Origin: Streptomyces termitum
GTDB taxonomy: Bacteria; Actinomycetota; Actinomycetes; Streptomycetales; Streptomycetaceae
Reading direction: 5' to 3'
Length of the DNA: 64,000 bases
Assembly (NCBI RefSeq): GCF_014650175.1
Contig: NZ_BMUL01000013.1
Coordinates: 62,001-126,000, forward strand
Part shown: positions 23,966 through 33,367 of the stretch, piece by piece
Position numbering within the stretch: position 1 is the first letter of the stretch
Layout: each line of letters opens with the position of its first letter
Notes under the pieces: model-generated
What the model was told of the DNA's origin: nothing
The model's database searches: none
The model's input: only the letters and a program-made list of their open reading frames with translations
Program-made: the position numbers and the translations under genes

Positions 23966-24697
23966 ATGGAAGCGGAGCGACTCGTCGCGGCCGGCCTGCG
24001 GGCGCTGGCCGCGAGCGGCACGGCACACGACATCGTGGCGGAAGCCTGGCAGGCCCGGGCCCTCGCCCAGGCCATGGGGAGCCACCTCGCCCTCTGCGGA
24101 CCGCTCGAACTGCGGGGCGAGGCACGGGGGCTCAGCGAGGCGGGGGAGTATCCGGCGTGGGGCGCGGCCGGACCCCGCGCGGCCCGGCTCACCGAGGTCG
24201 GGGACCCGCGCTCGGCGCTGACGGCCCTCGCCGAGCTCCTCGGGGAAGTGGGCATCGCCCTCGTCGGCGTGGCCTCGGTCACCGACGAGGAGGGCCTGTA
24301 CTGGCAGTGCATGGAGGCCATCGACGCGGCCGACGAAGCATGCGACCGGGTGCGGGGGATGCTCCGCCGCCTCGACGTCCGCGAGCAGGGCCAGGGCCAG
24401 GGCCGTCCGCCCGACCCGCCCCGGGAGCGGGAGCCCCGCCGCCCCGCCCCGGCGCCCACCCCCCACTTCCGCACCCCCGAACCGGCCCCGCTCCCGGCCC
24501 AGGACACCGGCACCGATCCCGGCCGCGAGCGCGAGCGGGTCCGGGACCAGACCCAGGCCCAGGACCGGGGCACGGACCGGGAACAGGACCGGAGCCGCCG
24601 CCCCGAGCACCTGCGGGAACCACTGCCGGAGCAGTGCCCGGAGCCGCGGCGGGAACAGGACCAGGACCCGGAGCGGGGCCGGGCCCGCGACCGGTGA
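23966..24697 (+). CDS. Actinobacterial hypothetical protein (DUF6099-like) with charged repetitive tail
   Basis: A 243-residue protein of unknown function. Residues 1 to about 130 are helical and Ala/Leu-rich (MEAERLVAAGLRALAASGTAHDIVAEAWQ) and resemble a Streptomyces-specific family. The remaining 110 residues are Arg/Glu/Asp/Gln/Pro-rich and probably disordered, built from CAGGACC- and CGGGAGC-type repeats. There is no signal peptide or membrane segment. A TTG immediately before the ATG is also in frame. GGGGGA lies about 9 nt upstream. It is a lone gene between a terminator and the LLM gene. Confidence 0.7.
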   Translation: MEAERLVAAGLRALAASGTAHDIVAEAWQARALAQAMGSHLALCGPLELRGEARGLSEAGEYPAWGAAGPRAARLTEVGDPRSALTALAELLGEVGIALVGVASVTDEEGLYWQCMEAIDAADEACDRVRGMLRRLDVREQGQGQGRPPDPPREREPRRPAPAPTPHFRTPEPAPLPAQDTGTDPGRERERVRDQTQAQDRGTDREQDRSRRPEHLREPLPEQCPEPRREQDQDPERGRARDR

Positions 24698-24794
24698 GGC
24701 CCCGGGCCCGGAGCGGATGTTCACCCGACCGTGCCGGACGCCCCCGGGCGCTGACGCACGGCCCGACACGCACCCCCGGGTGCAGGATGGAGGC

Positions 24795-25718
24795 ATGGAC
24801 CTTCGCATCTTCACGGAACCCCAGCAGGGCGCCGACTACGACACCCTCCTCACGGTCGCCCGCGCCACCGAGGACCTCGGCTTCGACGCCTTCTTCCGCT
24901 CCGACCACTACCTCCGCATGGGCGGCGGCGACGGGCTGCCCGGCCCGACGGACGCCTGGATCACCCTCGCGGGCCTCGCCCGCGAGACCCGGCGGATCCG
25001 CCTCGGCACCCTCATGACCGCCGCCACCTTCCGGCTCCCCGGCGTCCTCGCCATCCAGGTCGCGCAGGTCGACCGGATGTCCGGCGGACGCGTCGAACTC
25101 GGCCTCGGCGCGGGCTGGTTCGCCGAGGAGCACACCGCCTACGGCATCCCGTTCCCGAAGGAGAAGTTCGGCCGGCTGGAGGAGCAGCTGGAGATCGTCA
25201 CGGGCCTGTGGGGCACCGAGACCGGCAAGACGTACTCCTACGAGGGGAAGCACTACCGGCTCGCCGACTCGCCCGCCCTGCCCAAGCCCGCCCAGACCAA
25301 GGTCCCGATCCTCGTCGGCGGCCACGGCGCGACCCGCACCCCCCGGCTGGCCGCCCGCTACGCGGACGAGTTCAACATCCCCTTCGCGTCCCTGGAGGAC
25401 ACCGAGCGGCAGTTCGGCCGGGTCCGGGCCGCCGCCGAGGAGGCCGGCCGGGCCGCCGGCTCCCTCGTCTACTCCAACGCCCTCGTCGTCTGCGTCGGCC
25501 GGGACGACGCCGAGGTCGCCCGCCGCGCCGCCGCCATCGGGCGCGAGGTCGACGAGCTGAAGGCCAACGGCCTGGCGGGCTCGCCCGCCGAGGTCGTCGA
25601 CAAGCTCGGCCGCTACGCGGAGGCCGGCTCCTCCCGGGTCTACCTCCAGCTCCTCGACCTGGACGACCTGGACCACCTGGAGCTGATCTCGGCCCAGGTC
25701 CAGGCGCAGCTGGGCTGA
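24795..25718 (+). CDS. LLM-class F420-dependent oxidoreductase
   Basis: A 307-residue luciferase-like monooxygenase-family protein. It starts MDLRIFTEPQQGADYDTLL, has DAFFRSDHYLRMGG, then IRLGTLMTAATFRLPGVLAIQVAQVDRMSGGRVELGLGAGWF, the hallmark phosphate/flavin region, and ends with a barrel strand SSRVYLQL. Most actinobacterial members of this subgroup use F420. The substrate is unknown. CAGGAT lies 6 nt upstream of ATG, matching a -10 box for leaderless transcription, although GGAGG is also there. It is followed after 4 nt by the methyltransferase gene. Confidence 0.85.
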   Translation: MDLRIFTEPQQGADYDTLLTVARATEDLGFDAFFRSDHYLRMGGGDGLPGPTDAWITLAGLARETRRIRLGTLMTAATFRLPGVLAIQVAQVDRMSGGRVELGLGAGWFAEEHTAYGIPFPKEKFGRLEEQLEIVTGLWGTETGKTYSYEGKHYRLADSPALPKPAQTKVPILVGGHGATRTPRLAARYADEFNIPFASLEDTERQFGRVRAAAEEAGRAAGSLVYSNALVVCVGRDDAEVARRAAAIGREVDELKANGLAGSPAEVVDKLGRYAEAGSSRVYLQLLDLDDLDHLELISAQVQAQLG

Positions 25719-25722
25719 TCCG

Positions 25723-26652
25723 GTGGCACCGGCCCGGACGTTCGCCGAGGCGCTCGCCGCCGGGGTCCTCGTCCTCGACGGCGGACTCTCCAACGAGCTG
25801 GAGGCGCGGGGCGGCGACCTGACGGACCCGCTCTGGTCCGCCCGGCTGCTCGCCGACGAGCCCGAGCGGATCGAAGCCGCCCACACGGCCTACGTCCGGG
25901 CCGGGGCCCAGGTGCTGATCACCGGCAGCTACCAGGCCACCTTCGAGGGCTTCGCCCGGCGCGGTCTCGGCCGCGCGGAGACCGCCGGGCTCCTCGCCCG
26001 CTCCGTCGCCCTGGCCCGCCGGGCGGCGGAGCGGGGCGGGCCGGGGCGCGGGATCCTGGTCGCGGCCTCCGTCGGCCCGTACGGGGCGATGCTCGCGGAC
26101 GGCAGCGAGTACCGGGGGCGGTACGGCCTTTCGGTGCGGGAGCTGGCCGCTTTCCACCGCCCCCGGGTGGAGGCGCTCGCGGCGGCGGGCCCGGACGTGC
26201 TGGCCCTGGAGACGGTGCCGGACGCCGTCGAGGCGGAGGCGCTGCTCCGGGCGGCCGAGGGGTGCGGGGTGCCGGTCTGGCTGTCGTACACGGTGGCGGA
26301 CGGCCGGACCCGGGCGGGGCAGCCGCTGGCCGAGGCGTTCGCGGTCGCGGCGGGGAACGGCCAGGTGGCGGCGGTGGGCGTGAACTGCTGCGACCCGGCC
26401 GAGGCCGCCGACGCCGTCGCGGTGGCCGTCGCCACGACCGGCCTGCCGGGCGTCGTCTACCCGAACTCCGGCGAACGCTGGGACGCGGCGGCCCGGACCT
26501 GGCGGGGCCCCGCCACCCTCGGCCCGGCCACCGCCCCGGCCCTCGCCGCCGCCTGGACCGCCGCAGGCGCCCGCCTCACGGGCGGCTGCTGCCGAGTCGG
26601 CCCCCCGACCGTCTCCGCCCTCGCCAGGACCCTGTCCTGGGGGAACGGCTAG
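25723..26652 (+). CDS. mmuM: Homocysteine S-methyltransferase (MmuM-like)
   Basis: A 309-residue Pfam S-methyl-trans enzyme. It shows VLDGGLSNELEARGGDLTDPLWSARLL at the N-terminus, the first zinc Cys in VGVNCCDP, and the double-Cys GGCCRVGP near the C-terminus. Such enzymes transfer a methyl group from S-methylmethionine or SAM to homocysteine. GTG at 25723 starts 4 nt after the LLM stop, so the two are likely co-transcribed. Full length for the family. Confidence 0.88.
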   Translation: MAPARTFAEALAAGVLVLDGGLSNELEARGGDLTDPLWSARLLADEPERIEAAHTAYVRAGAQVLITGSYQATFEGFARRGLGRAETAGLLARSVALARRAAERGGPGRGILVAASVGPYGAMLADGSEYRGRYGLSVRELAAFHRPRVEALAAAGPDVLALETVPDAVEAEALLRAAEGCGVPVWLSYTVADGRTRAGQPLAEAFAVAAGNGQVAAVGVNCCDPAEAADAVAVAVATTGLPGVVYPNSGERWDAAARTWRGPATLGPATAPALAAAWTAAGARLTGGCCRVGPPTVSALARTLSWGNG

Positions 26653-26704
26653 CGGGCGGGGAACCAGCGGGGCACGGGAGGACGAGGGACGGGAGACGCG
26701 GAGG

Positions 26705-26742
26705 AGGGGAGGGGAGGGAGGGGGAGGGGGAGGGGGCGGGGC
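26705..26742 (+). other. G-tract capable of quadruplex formation upstream of hen1
   Basis: The 138-nt gap between mmuM and hen1 contains six or more runs of three to five G separated by single A or C, ending in GGGGGCGGGG. The sense strand could form a G-quadruplex about 50 nt before the hen1 start. Confidence 0.65.
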
Positions 26743-26777
26743 CCGGAAAATGCGTGGTCGGGGTGGGTGGGGGTGCT

Positions 26778-26783
26778 CATACT
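26778..26783 (+). promoter_or_regulatory. -10 element for probable leaderless hen1 transcript
   Basis: CATACT lies 7 nt before the GTG at 26791, the spacing of Streptomyces leaderless promoters. The -35 region is poor. No ribosome-binding site precedes the GTG. Confidence 0.4.
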
Positions 26784-26790
26784 CGATCGT

Positions 26791-28341
26791 GTGTTCCTGA
26801 CGATCAGTACCACCGGCATCCCGGAGCGACCCGCGACCGATCTCGGTTTCCTGCTGCACAAGCATCCCGAGAAGGCGCAGGCGTTCTCCACGTCCTACGG
26901 CACCGCCCACGTGTTCTATCCCGAGGCGGGTCCCGAGCGCTGCACGGCGGCGCTGCTGCTTGAGGTGGACCCCGTGGCGCTGGTGCGCCGGGGGAAGGGG
27001 AAGGGCCGGGGCGGTGCTCCGGACGCGGCGCTCGCGCAGTACGTGAACGACCGTCCGTACGCGGCGTCCTCGCTGCTCGCGGTGGCCCTGGCGCAGGTCT
27101 TCAAGACGGCCCTGCACGGGGTGTGCCGGGCGCTGCCGGAGCGGGCGGCGCGGCCGCTGCCGCTGCGGATCGAGGTGCCGGCGCTGCCCGCGCGCGGCGG
27201 TTCCGAGCTGGTCCGGGAGCTGTTCGGGCCGCTGGGCTGGACGACGGTCGAGGCGGAACCGGTGGCGCTGGACGCGGAGTTCCCCGCGTGGGGCGACTCG
27301 CGGTACGTGCGGCTGGTGCTGGAGGGCGACGGGCTGCGGCTCGCGGACGCGCTGAACCAGCTGTACGTGCTGCTGCCGGTGCTCGACGACGCCAAGCACT
27401 ACTGGGTGGCGCCGGACGAGGTGGACAAGCTGCTGCGGGCCGGTGACGGCTGGCTGGCCGCGCACCCCCGGCGCGAGCTGATCACCACCCGCTATCTGGC
27501 GCGCCGCCGGAGCCTGGCCCGGGAGGCGGCCGAGCGGCTGGAGCTGGTGCGGCTCGCGGAGGCGGACGGGCTGGACGTCGGGGACGTGGACAACGCGGTG
27601 GACGAGGCGAGCGACACGGAGGAGCGGCCGGTGCCGCTGGCGGTGCTGCGCCGGGAGGCGATCCTCGCCGCGCTGCGGGCGTCCGGCGCGGCCCGGGTCC
27701 TCGATCTGGGCTGCGGGCAGGGCCAGTTGGTGCAGGAGCTGCTGAAGGACGTCCGGTTCACGGAGATCGTGGGCGTGGACGTGTCGGCGCGGGCGCTGTC
27801 CGTGGCCGCGCGGCGGCTGCGGCTGGACCGGATGGGCGAGCGGCAGGCCGCCCGGGTCACGCTGACGCAGGGCTCGCTGGCGTACACGGACAAGCGGCTC
27901 GCCGGGTACGACGCGGCGGTGCTGAGCGAGGTGATCGAGCACCTGGACCTGCCGAGGCTGTCGGCCCTGGAGTACGCGGTGTTCGGCGCGGCCCGGCCCC
28001 GGACGGTGGTCGTGACCACGCCGAACGTCGAGTACAACGTGCGCTGGGAGTCGCTGCCGGCCGGGCACGTGCGGCACGGCGACCACCGCTTCGAGTGGAC
28101 CCGCGCCGAGTTCCGTGCGTGGGCGGAGGGGGTGGCCGGGCGGTTCGGCTACGGGGTGGAGTTCGCGCCCGTCGGCGAGGACGACCCGGAGGTCGGCCCG
28201 CCGACGCAGCTGGCCCTCTTCACCCGCACCGCGCCGTCCGGTCCCGGAGAAGCGCACCCGCACGACCGCACGCACGCGAGCACGCATGCGAACGAGAACA
28301 AGCACGAGCACACGCACGAGAAGGAAGGGGCACGGACATGA
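26791..28341 (+). CDS. hen1: Bacterial Hen1, 3'-terminal RNA ribose 2'-O-methyltransferase
   Basis: A 516-residue protein beginning FLTISTTGIPERPATDLGFLLHKHP, the typical N-terminal half of bacterial Hen1, which assists Pnkp. The C-terminal methyltransferase has the SAM loop VLDLGCGQGQLVQ and the metal-dependent motif SEVIEHL with HGDHRFEWT downstream (E-x-x-E-H plus His). It methylates the 2'-OH at a cleaved RNA 3' end before ligation so the repaired RNA resists re-cleavage. GTG at 26791 gives the expected N-terminus; an earlier GTG at 26767 adds 8 non-conserved residues. The last 30 residues are His-rich (HPHDRTHASTHAN, HEHTHEK), unusual and possibly metal-binding. The stop overlaps pnkp by 4 nt. 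Confidence 0.93.
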   Translation: MFLTISTTGIPERPATDLGFLLHKHPEKAQAFSTSYGTAHVFYPEAGPERCTAALLLEVDPVALVRRGKGKGRGGAPDAALAQYVNDRPYAASSLLAVALAQVFKTALHGVCRALPERAARPLPLRIEVPALPARGGSELVRELFGPLGWTTVEAEPVALDAEFPAWGDSRYVRLVLEGDGLRLADALNQLYVLLPVLDDAKHYWVAPDEVDKLLRAGDGWLAAHPRRELITTRYLARRRSLAREAAERLELVRLAEADGLDVGDVDNAVDEASDTEERPVPLAVLRREAILAALRASGAARVLDLGCGQGQLVQELLKDVRFTEIVGVDVSARALSVAARRLRLDRMGERQAARVTLTQGSLAYTDKRLAGYDAAVLSEVIEHLDLPRLSALEYAVFGAARPRTVVVTTPNVEYNVRWESLPAGHVRHGDHRFEWTRAEFRAWAEGVAGRFGYGVEFAPVGEDDPEVGPPTQLALFTRTAPSGPGEAHPHDRTHASTHANENKHEHTHEKEGART

Positions 28342-30896
28342 GCGCCGAGAGCGTCACCACCACCGGGGAGCGCCGGGTCCTGCCCGTCACCGACCTCTCC
28401 CTCGTCGTCCTCGTCGGCGCGACCGGCTCCGGCAAGTCGTCCTTCGCGCGCCGCCACTTCAAGCCGACCGAGGTGGTCTCCTCGGACTTCTGCCGGGGGC
28501 TGGTCGCGGACGACGAGAACGACCAGTCGGCGTCCGGGGACGCCTTCGACGTGCTCCACTACATCGTCGGGAAGCGGCTCGCCGCCGGCCGGCTGACCGT
28601 GGTGGACGCGACCAACGTGCAGCGGGAGGCGCGCCGGCGGCTGGTGGCGCTGGCCCGGGAGCACGACGTGCTGCCGATCGCGATCGTGCTGGACCTGCCG
28701 GAGGCGGTGTGCCGGGAGCGGAACGCGCTCCGGCCGGACCGGTCCGGCATGCCGCCGCATGTGATCCCCCGTCATCGGCGGGAGCTGCACCGGGGGTTGA
28801 AGGGCCTGGAGCGGGAGGGCTTCCGCAAGGTCCACGTGCTGCGGTCGCCGGACGAGGTGGACGCGGCCGAGGTGGTGCGCGAGCGCCGCTACAACGACCT
28901 GCGGCACCTGACCGGTCCCTTCGACATCATCGGTGACGTGCACGGCTGCCGGTCCGAGCTGGAGACGCTGCTCGGGCGGCTCGGCTATGTGGACGGGGCG
29001 CACCCGGAGGGGCGTACGGCGGTCTTCGTCGGCGACCTGGTGGACCGGGGCCCGGACTCGCCGGGCGTGCTGCGCCGGGTGATGGGCATGGTGGCGGCCG
29101 GGACGGCGCTGTGCGTGCCGGGCAACCACGAGAACAAGCTGGGCCGCTGGCTGAAGGGCCGGAAGGTGCGGGAGACGCACGGTCTGGCGGAGACGATCGA
29201 GCAGCTGGGGCGGGAGCCGGAGGAGTTCCGTACCGAGGTGCGGGAGTTCATCGACGGGCTGGTGAGCCACTACGTGCTCGACGGCGGGCGGCTGGTGGTG
29301 TGCCACGCGGGTCTGCCGGAGAAGTACCACGGCCGGACCTCGGGCCGGGTGCGGTCGCACGCGCTGTACGGCGACACGACGGGGGAGACCGACGCCTTCG
29401 GGCTGCCGGTGCGCTATCCGTGGGCGGAGGACTACCGGGGCCGGGCGGCGGTCGTGTACGGCCACACGCCGGTGCCGGTGACGTCCTGGCTGAACAACAC
29501 GCTGTGCCTGGACACGGGGGCGGTCTTCGGCGGCCGGATGACGGCGCTGCGCTGGCCGGAGCGGGAGATCGTGGACGTGCCGGCCGAGCGGGTCTGGTAC
29601 GCGCCGGCCCGCCCGGCGGCCTCGGAGGCGCCCGGCGGGCACCAGGGCCGGCCGCTGGACCTGGCGGACGTGCGCGGCCGGCGGACGGTGGAGACCCGGC
29701 ACCTGGGGAACGTGGCGGTGCGGGAGGAGAACGCGGCGGCGGCCCTGGAGGTCATGAGCCGTTTCGCGGTCGATCCCCGGCTGCTGGCCTATCTGCCGCC
29801 GACGATGGCGCCGGGGCCGACCGCGCGGGCGGAGGGCTTCCTGGAGCACCCGGCCGAGGCGTTCGCCCAGTACCGGGCGGACGGGGTCGGGCGGGTCGTG
29901 TGCGAGGAGAAGCACATGGGTTCGCGGGCGGTGGCGCTGGTCTGCCGGGACGCGGCGGCGGCCCGGGAGCGGTTCGGCGTGGACGGTCCCACGGGCGCCC
30001 TGCACACCCGGACCGGCCGGCCGTTCTTCGACGGTCCGGAGGTCACCGAGGAGGTCCTCGGGCGGCTGCGGGCCGCGATCGGCGCGGCCGGGCTGTGGGA
30101 GGAGCTGGAGACGGACTGGCTGCTGCTCGACGGCGAGCTGATGCCGTGGTCGCTGAAGTCGATGGGGCTGCTGCGGGCCCAGTACGCGGCGGTCGGCGCG
30201 GCGTCCGGCGCGGTCCTGCCGCAGGCGGTGCGGGCGCTGGAGACGGCGGCCGCCCGGGGCGTCGAGGGCCTCGGCGGGCTGCTGGCGGCGCAGCGGGAAC
30301 GGGCTGCGGACGCGGGCGCGTTCACGGAGGCGTACCGCCGCTACTGCTGGCCGACGGACGGGCTCGACGGGGTGCGGTTCGCGCCCTTCCAGCTCCTCGC
30401 GGCGCGCGGCGCCTCGCTCGCCGGGGTGCCGCACGACCGCCAGCTGACCTGGCTGGACCGGCTGGTGGCGCACGATCCGACGGGTCTGCTGCGGGAGACG
30501 CGGCGGATCGTCGTGGACACCGGCGACGGGGCGTCGGTCCGCGCGGGCACCGACTGGTGGCTGGAGCTGACCGCCGCCGGTGGCGAGGGCATGGTGGTCA
30601 AGCCGCTGGCCGCGCTGGTCGAGGACGGCTCGGGCCGCCCGGTGCAGCCGGGCGTGAAGGTGCGCGGCCGGGAGTACCTGCGGATCGTGTACGGCCCCGA
30701 GTACACCCGCCCGGAGAACCTGGAGCGGCTGCGGCAGCGGGCGCTGGGCCACAAGCGGTCGCTGGCGCTGCGCGAGTACGCGCTCGGTCTGGAGGCCCTG
30801 GCGCGGCTGGCGGACGGCGAGCCGCTGTGGCGGGTCCACGAGGCGGTCTTCGCGGTGCTGGCGCTGGAGTCGGAGCCGGTGGACCCGAGGCTGTGA
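28338..30896 (+). CDS. pnkp: Polynucleotide kinase-phosphatase-ligase Pnkp
   Basis: An 852-residue RNA end-healing and sealing enzyme with three domains in order. The 5'-kinase has P-loop VGATGSGKSSF (residues about 30-40). The metallophosphatase has GDVHGCRSELE, GDLVDRGPDS and GNHENK (about 195-265). The C-terminal adenylyltransferase/ligase-like domain has nucleotidyl-acceptor lysine in CEEKHMGSRAV. It forms a heterotetramer with Hen1 to repair RNAs cut by ribotoxins. It is full length for the family and directly coupled to hen1 by an ATGA overlap. Confidence 0.94.
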   Translation: MSAESVTTTGERRVLPVTDLSLVVLVGATGSGKSSFARRHFKPTEVVSSDFCRGLVADDENDQSASGDAFDVLHYIVGKRLAAGRLTVVDATNVQREARRRLVALAREHDVLPIAIVLDLPEAVCRERNALRPDRSGMPPHVIPRHRRELHRGLKGLEREGFRKVHVLRSPDEVDAAEVVRERRYNDLRHLTGPFDIIGDVHGCRSELETLLGRLGYVDGAHPEGRTAVFVGDLVDRGPDSPGVLRRVMGMVAAGTALCVPGNHENKLGRWLKGRKVRETHGLAETIEQLGREPEEFRTEVREFIDGLVSHYVLDGGRLVVCHAGLPEKYHGRTSGRVRSHALYGDTTGETDAFGLPVRYPWAEDYRGRAAVVYGHTPVPVTSWLNNTLCLDTGAVFGGRMTALRWPEREIVDVPAERVWYAPARPAASEAPGGHQGRPLDLADVRGRRTVETRHLGNVAVREENAAAALEVMSRFAVDPRLLAYLPPTMAPGPTARAEGFLEHPAEAFAQYRADGVGRVVCEEKHMGSRAVALVCRDAAAARERFGVDGPTGALHTRTGRPFFDGPEVTEEVLGRLRAAIGAAGLWEELETDWLLLDGELMPWSLKSMGLLRAQYAAVGAASGAVLPQAVRALETAAARGVEGLGGLLAAQRERAADAGAFTEAYRRYCWPTDGLDGVRFAPFQLLAARGASLAGVPHDRQLTWLDRLVAHDPTGLLRETRRIVVDTGDGASVRAGTDWWLELTAAGGEGMVVKPLAALVEDGSGRPVQPGVKVRGREYLRIVYGPEYTRPENLERLRQRALGHKRSLALREYALGLEALARLADGEPLWRVHEAVFAVLALESEPVDPRL

Positions 30897-30958
30897 CGGG
30901 CGGGACGGGTTCGTGCGCGTCCCACGCGCACGGCCGTCCGCTCCGTCAGGATGGGCGC

Positions 30959-32191
30959 ATGGGATTCCATGTCGACTCAGAGACCGGCCGGCTCCGCCGC
31001 GTGATCCTCCACCGTCCCGATCTGGAGCTGAAGCGGCTGACCCCGACCAACAAGGACGCCCTGCTCTTCGACGACGTGCTGTGGGTGCGCCGGGCCCGGC
31101 AGGAGCACGACGGGTTCGCGGACGTGCTGCGCGACCGGGGGGTGGAGGTGCACCTCTTCGGCGATCTGCTGCGGGAGGCGCTGGAGGTTCCGGCGGCGCG
31201 GGCGCTGGTCCTGGACCGGGTCTTCGACGAGAAGGAGTACGGTCCGCTCGCCGCCGACCACCTGCGGGCGGCCTTCGACTCGCTGGACGCGGGCGCGCTG
31301 GTGGAGGCGCTGGTGGGCGGGATGACGAAGCGGGAGTTCCTGGCGGCGCACCGGGAGCCGACGTCGGTCCGCTTCCACGCGCTGGACCTGGACGACTTCC
31401 TCCTCGGGCCGCTGCCGAACCACCTCTTCACCCGGGACACCTCGGCGTGGATCTACGACGGGGTGTCGATCAACGCGATGAAGTGGCCGGCGCGGCAGCG
31501 CGAGACGGTGCACTTCGAGGCGATCTACAAGCACCATCCGCTGTTCGCCGGCCCGGAGGCGGGGCCGTTCCACCACTGGTCGGAGGGGCAGGCGGACTAT
31601 CCGTCGACGATCGAGGGCGGCGACGTCCTGGTGATCGGGAACGGCGCGGTGCTGATCGGGATGAGCGAGCGGACCACGCCGCAGGCGGTGGAGATGCTGG
31701 CGCGGGGGCTGTTCGCGGCGGGTTCGGCGCGGACGATCGTGGCGCTGGACATGCCGAAGCGGCGGGCGTTCATGCACCTGGACACGGTGATGACGATGGT
31801 GGACGGGGACACCTTCACGCAGTACGCGGGCCTCGGGATGCTGCGCTCGTACACGATCGAGCCGGGCGACGGGGGCAGGGCGCTGCGGGTGACGGACCAT
31901 CCGCCGGAGCGGATGCACGACGCGATCGCCGCCGCGCTGGGCCTGCCGGAGGTGCGGGTGCTGACGGCGACGCAGGACGTGCACGCGGCGGAGCGGGAGC
32001 AGTGGGACGACGGGTGCAACGTGCTGGCGGTGGAGCCGGGGGTGGTGGTGGCGTACGAGCGGAACGTGACGACCAACACGCACCTGCGGAAGCGGGGCAT
32101 CGAGGTGATCGAGATCCCGGGCAGCGAGCTGGGCCGGGGCCGGGGCGGACCGCGCTGCATGAGCTGCCCGGTGGTGCGGGACGCGGTGTGA
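30959..32191 (+). CDS. arcA: Arginine deiminase
   Basis: A 410-residue arginine deiminase converting L-arginine to citrulline and ammonia. Conserved features are LKRLTPTNKDALLFDD, FTRDTSAWI, EGGDVLVIG, FMHLDTVMTMVD with the catalytic His, and the C-terminal nucleophile Cys in RCMSCPVVRD. The ATG at 30959 has CAGGAT 6 nt upstream, consistent with leaderless transcription. It is followed by an ornithine carbamoyltransferase gene with its own promoter region and then an APC permease, forming an ADI pathway locus. A carbamate kinase gene is not seen in the window. Confidence 0.93.
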   Translation: MGFHVDSETGRLRRVILHRPDLELKRLTPTNKDALLFDDVLWVRRARQEHDGFADVLRDRGVEVHLFGDLLREALEVPAARALVLDRVFDEKEYGPLAADHLRAAFDSLDAGALVEALVGGMTKREFLAAHREPTSVRFHALDLDDFLLGPLPNHLFTRDTSAWIYDGVSINAMKWPARQRETVHFEAIYKHHPLFAGPEAGPFHHWSEGQADYPSTIEGGDVLVIGNGAVLIGMSERTTPQAVEMLARGLFAAGSARTIVALDMPKRRAFMHLDTVMTMVDGDTFTQYAGLGMLRSYTIEPGDGGRALRVTDHPPERMHDAIAAALGLPEVRVLTATQDVHAAEREQWDDGCNVLAVEPGVVVAYERNVTTNTHLRKRGIEVIEIPGSELGRGRGGPRCMSCPVVRDAV

Positions 32192-32211
32192 GGGGTGCCA
32201 CGGGAACCCTC

Positions 32212-32245
32212 TGTATAAGCATGCTGGGGTGTGTATAGACTTCCA
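32212..32245 (+). promoter_or_regulatory. Two tandem ARG-box-like sites (ArgR operator)
   Basis: TGTATAAGCATGCT (32212-32225) matches the half-site pattern TGCAT-N4-ATGCA at 10 of 14 positions. A weaker copy starts TGTATAGAC at 32232. The 20-bp spacing fits ArgR hexamer operators, and the pair lies 58-91 nt upstream of the ornithine carbamoyltransferase start. Confidence 0.6.
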
Positions 32246-32302
32246 GCGTCCCGCCGTACCCGTTCCCGTCCCCGTTCCGATCGCATCCCAAGGAGCGCCG
32301 CC

Positions 32303-33316
32303 ATGCCCCTCGACCTCTCCGGCCGCCACTTCCTCAAGGAGCTGGACTTCACCGCCGAGGAGTTCCGCGGCCTGGTGGAGCTGGCCGCCGAGCTGAAGGC
32401 CGCGAAGAAGGCCGGTGCCGAGGTCCAGCGGCTCCGCGGCCGGAACATCGCCCTGATCTTCGAGAAGACCTCCACCCGCACCCGCTGCGCCTTCGAGGTC
32501 GCCGCCGCCGACCAGGGCGCCTCCACCACCTACCTCGACCCCTCCGGCTCCCAGATGGGCCACAAGGAGTCGGTGAAGGACACCGCCCGCGTCCTCGGCC
32601 GGATGTTCGACGGCATCGAGTACCGGGGCGACAGCCAGGCCACCGTGGACGAGCTGGCCGCCTTCGCCGGCGTCCCCGTCTTCAACGGCCTGACCGACGA
32701 CTGGCACCCCACCCAGATGCTTGCCGACGTGCTCACCATGACCGAGCACAGCGACAAGCCGCTGGACGGCATGGCCTTCGCCTACCTCGGCGACGCCCGC
32801 TTCAACATGGGCAACTCCTACCTCGTCACCGGCGCCCTGCTCGGCATGGACGTGCGGATCGTCGCCCCCGAGGCGTACTGGCCGTCCGACGAGGTCGTCG
32901 CCGCCGCCCGCGAGCTGGCCGACAAGAGCGGCGCCACGATCACCCTCACCGAGTCCATCGCCGAGGGCGTGCGCGGGGCCGACTTCGTCCTCACCGACGT
33001 GTGGGTGTCGATGGGCGAGCCCAAGGAGGTGTGGGACGAGCGGATCGCCGCCCTCGCCCCGTACGCCGTCACCATGGACGTGCTGCGCGCCACCGGGAAC
33101 CCCGGCGTGAAGTTCATGCACTGCCTGCCCGCCTACCACGACCTCGGCACGGTGGTGGCCCGCGAGGTCCACGACCGGCACGGCCTGACCGAACTGGAGG
33201 TCTCCGAGGAGGTCTTCGAGTCGGAGCACTCCGTCGTCTTCGACGAGGCCGAGAACCGCCTGCACACCATCAAGGCCGTCCTCGTCGCCACCCTCGCGGG
33301 CCCCGTCGCGGCATAG
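32303..33316 (+). CDS. arcB: Ornithine carbamoyltransferase
   Basis: A 337-residue carbamoyltransferase. The carbamoyl-phosphate loop STRTR is at about residues 56-60, followed by the SGSQMGHKES loop, DWHPTQMLAD, and HCLPA with the ornithine-binding Cys. An AAGGAG ribosome-binding site lies 7 nt upstream. Its position after arcA and before a permease suggests the catabolic role (citrulline to ornithine plus carbamoyl phosphate), but the ARG boxes upstream would also fit anabolic argF regulation. Confidence 0.92.
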   Translation: MPLDLSGRHFLKELDFTAEEFRGLVELAAELKAAKKAGAEVQRLRGRNIALIFEKTSTRTRCAFEVAAADQGASTTYLDPSGSQMGHKESVKDTARVLGRMFDGIEYRGDSQATVDELAAFAGVPVFNGLTDDWHPTQMLADVLTMTEHSDKPLDGMAFAYLGDARFNMGNSYLVTGALLGMDVRIVAPEAYWPSDEVVAAARELADKSGATITLTESIAEGVRGADFVLTDVWVSMGEPKEVWDERIAALAPYAVTMDVLRATGNPGVKFMHCLPAYHDLGTVVAREVHDRHGLTELEVSEEVFESEHSVVFDEAENRLHTIKAVLVATLAGPVAA

Positions 33317-33367
33317 TTTTGCGCCCGATTGGGTGAATATGCGTCCTGCGGTCTACGATCGCTTCGT

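Noticed and set aside
24795..25718. Link of this LLM protein to the lantibiotic tailoring
   Set aside because: It is 16 kb away, coupled to a homocysteine methyltransferase gene and belongs to a different LLM subgroup from the one after lanM2.
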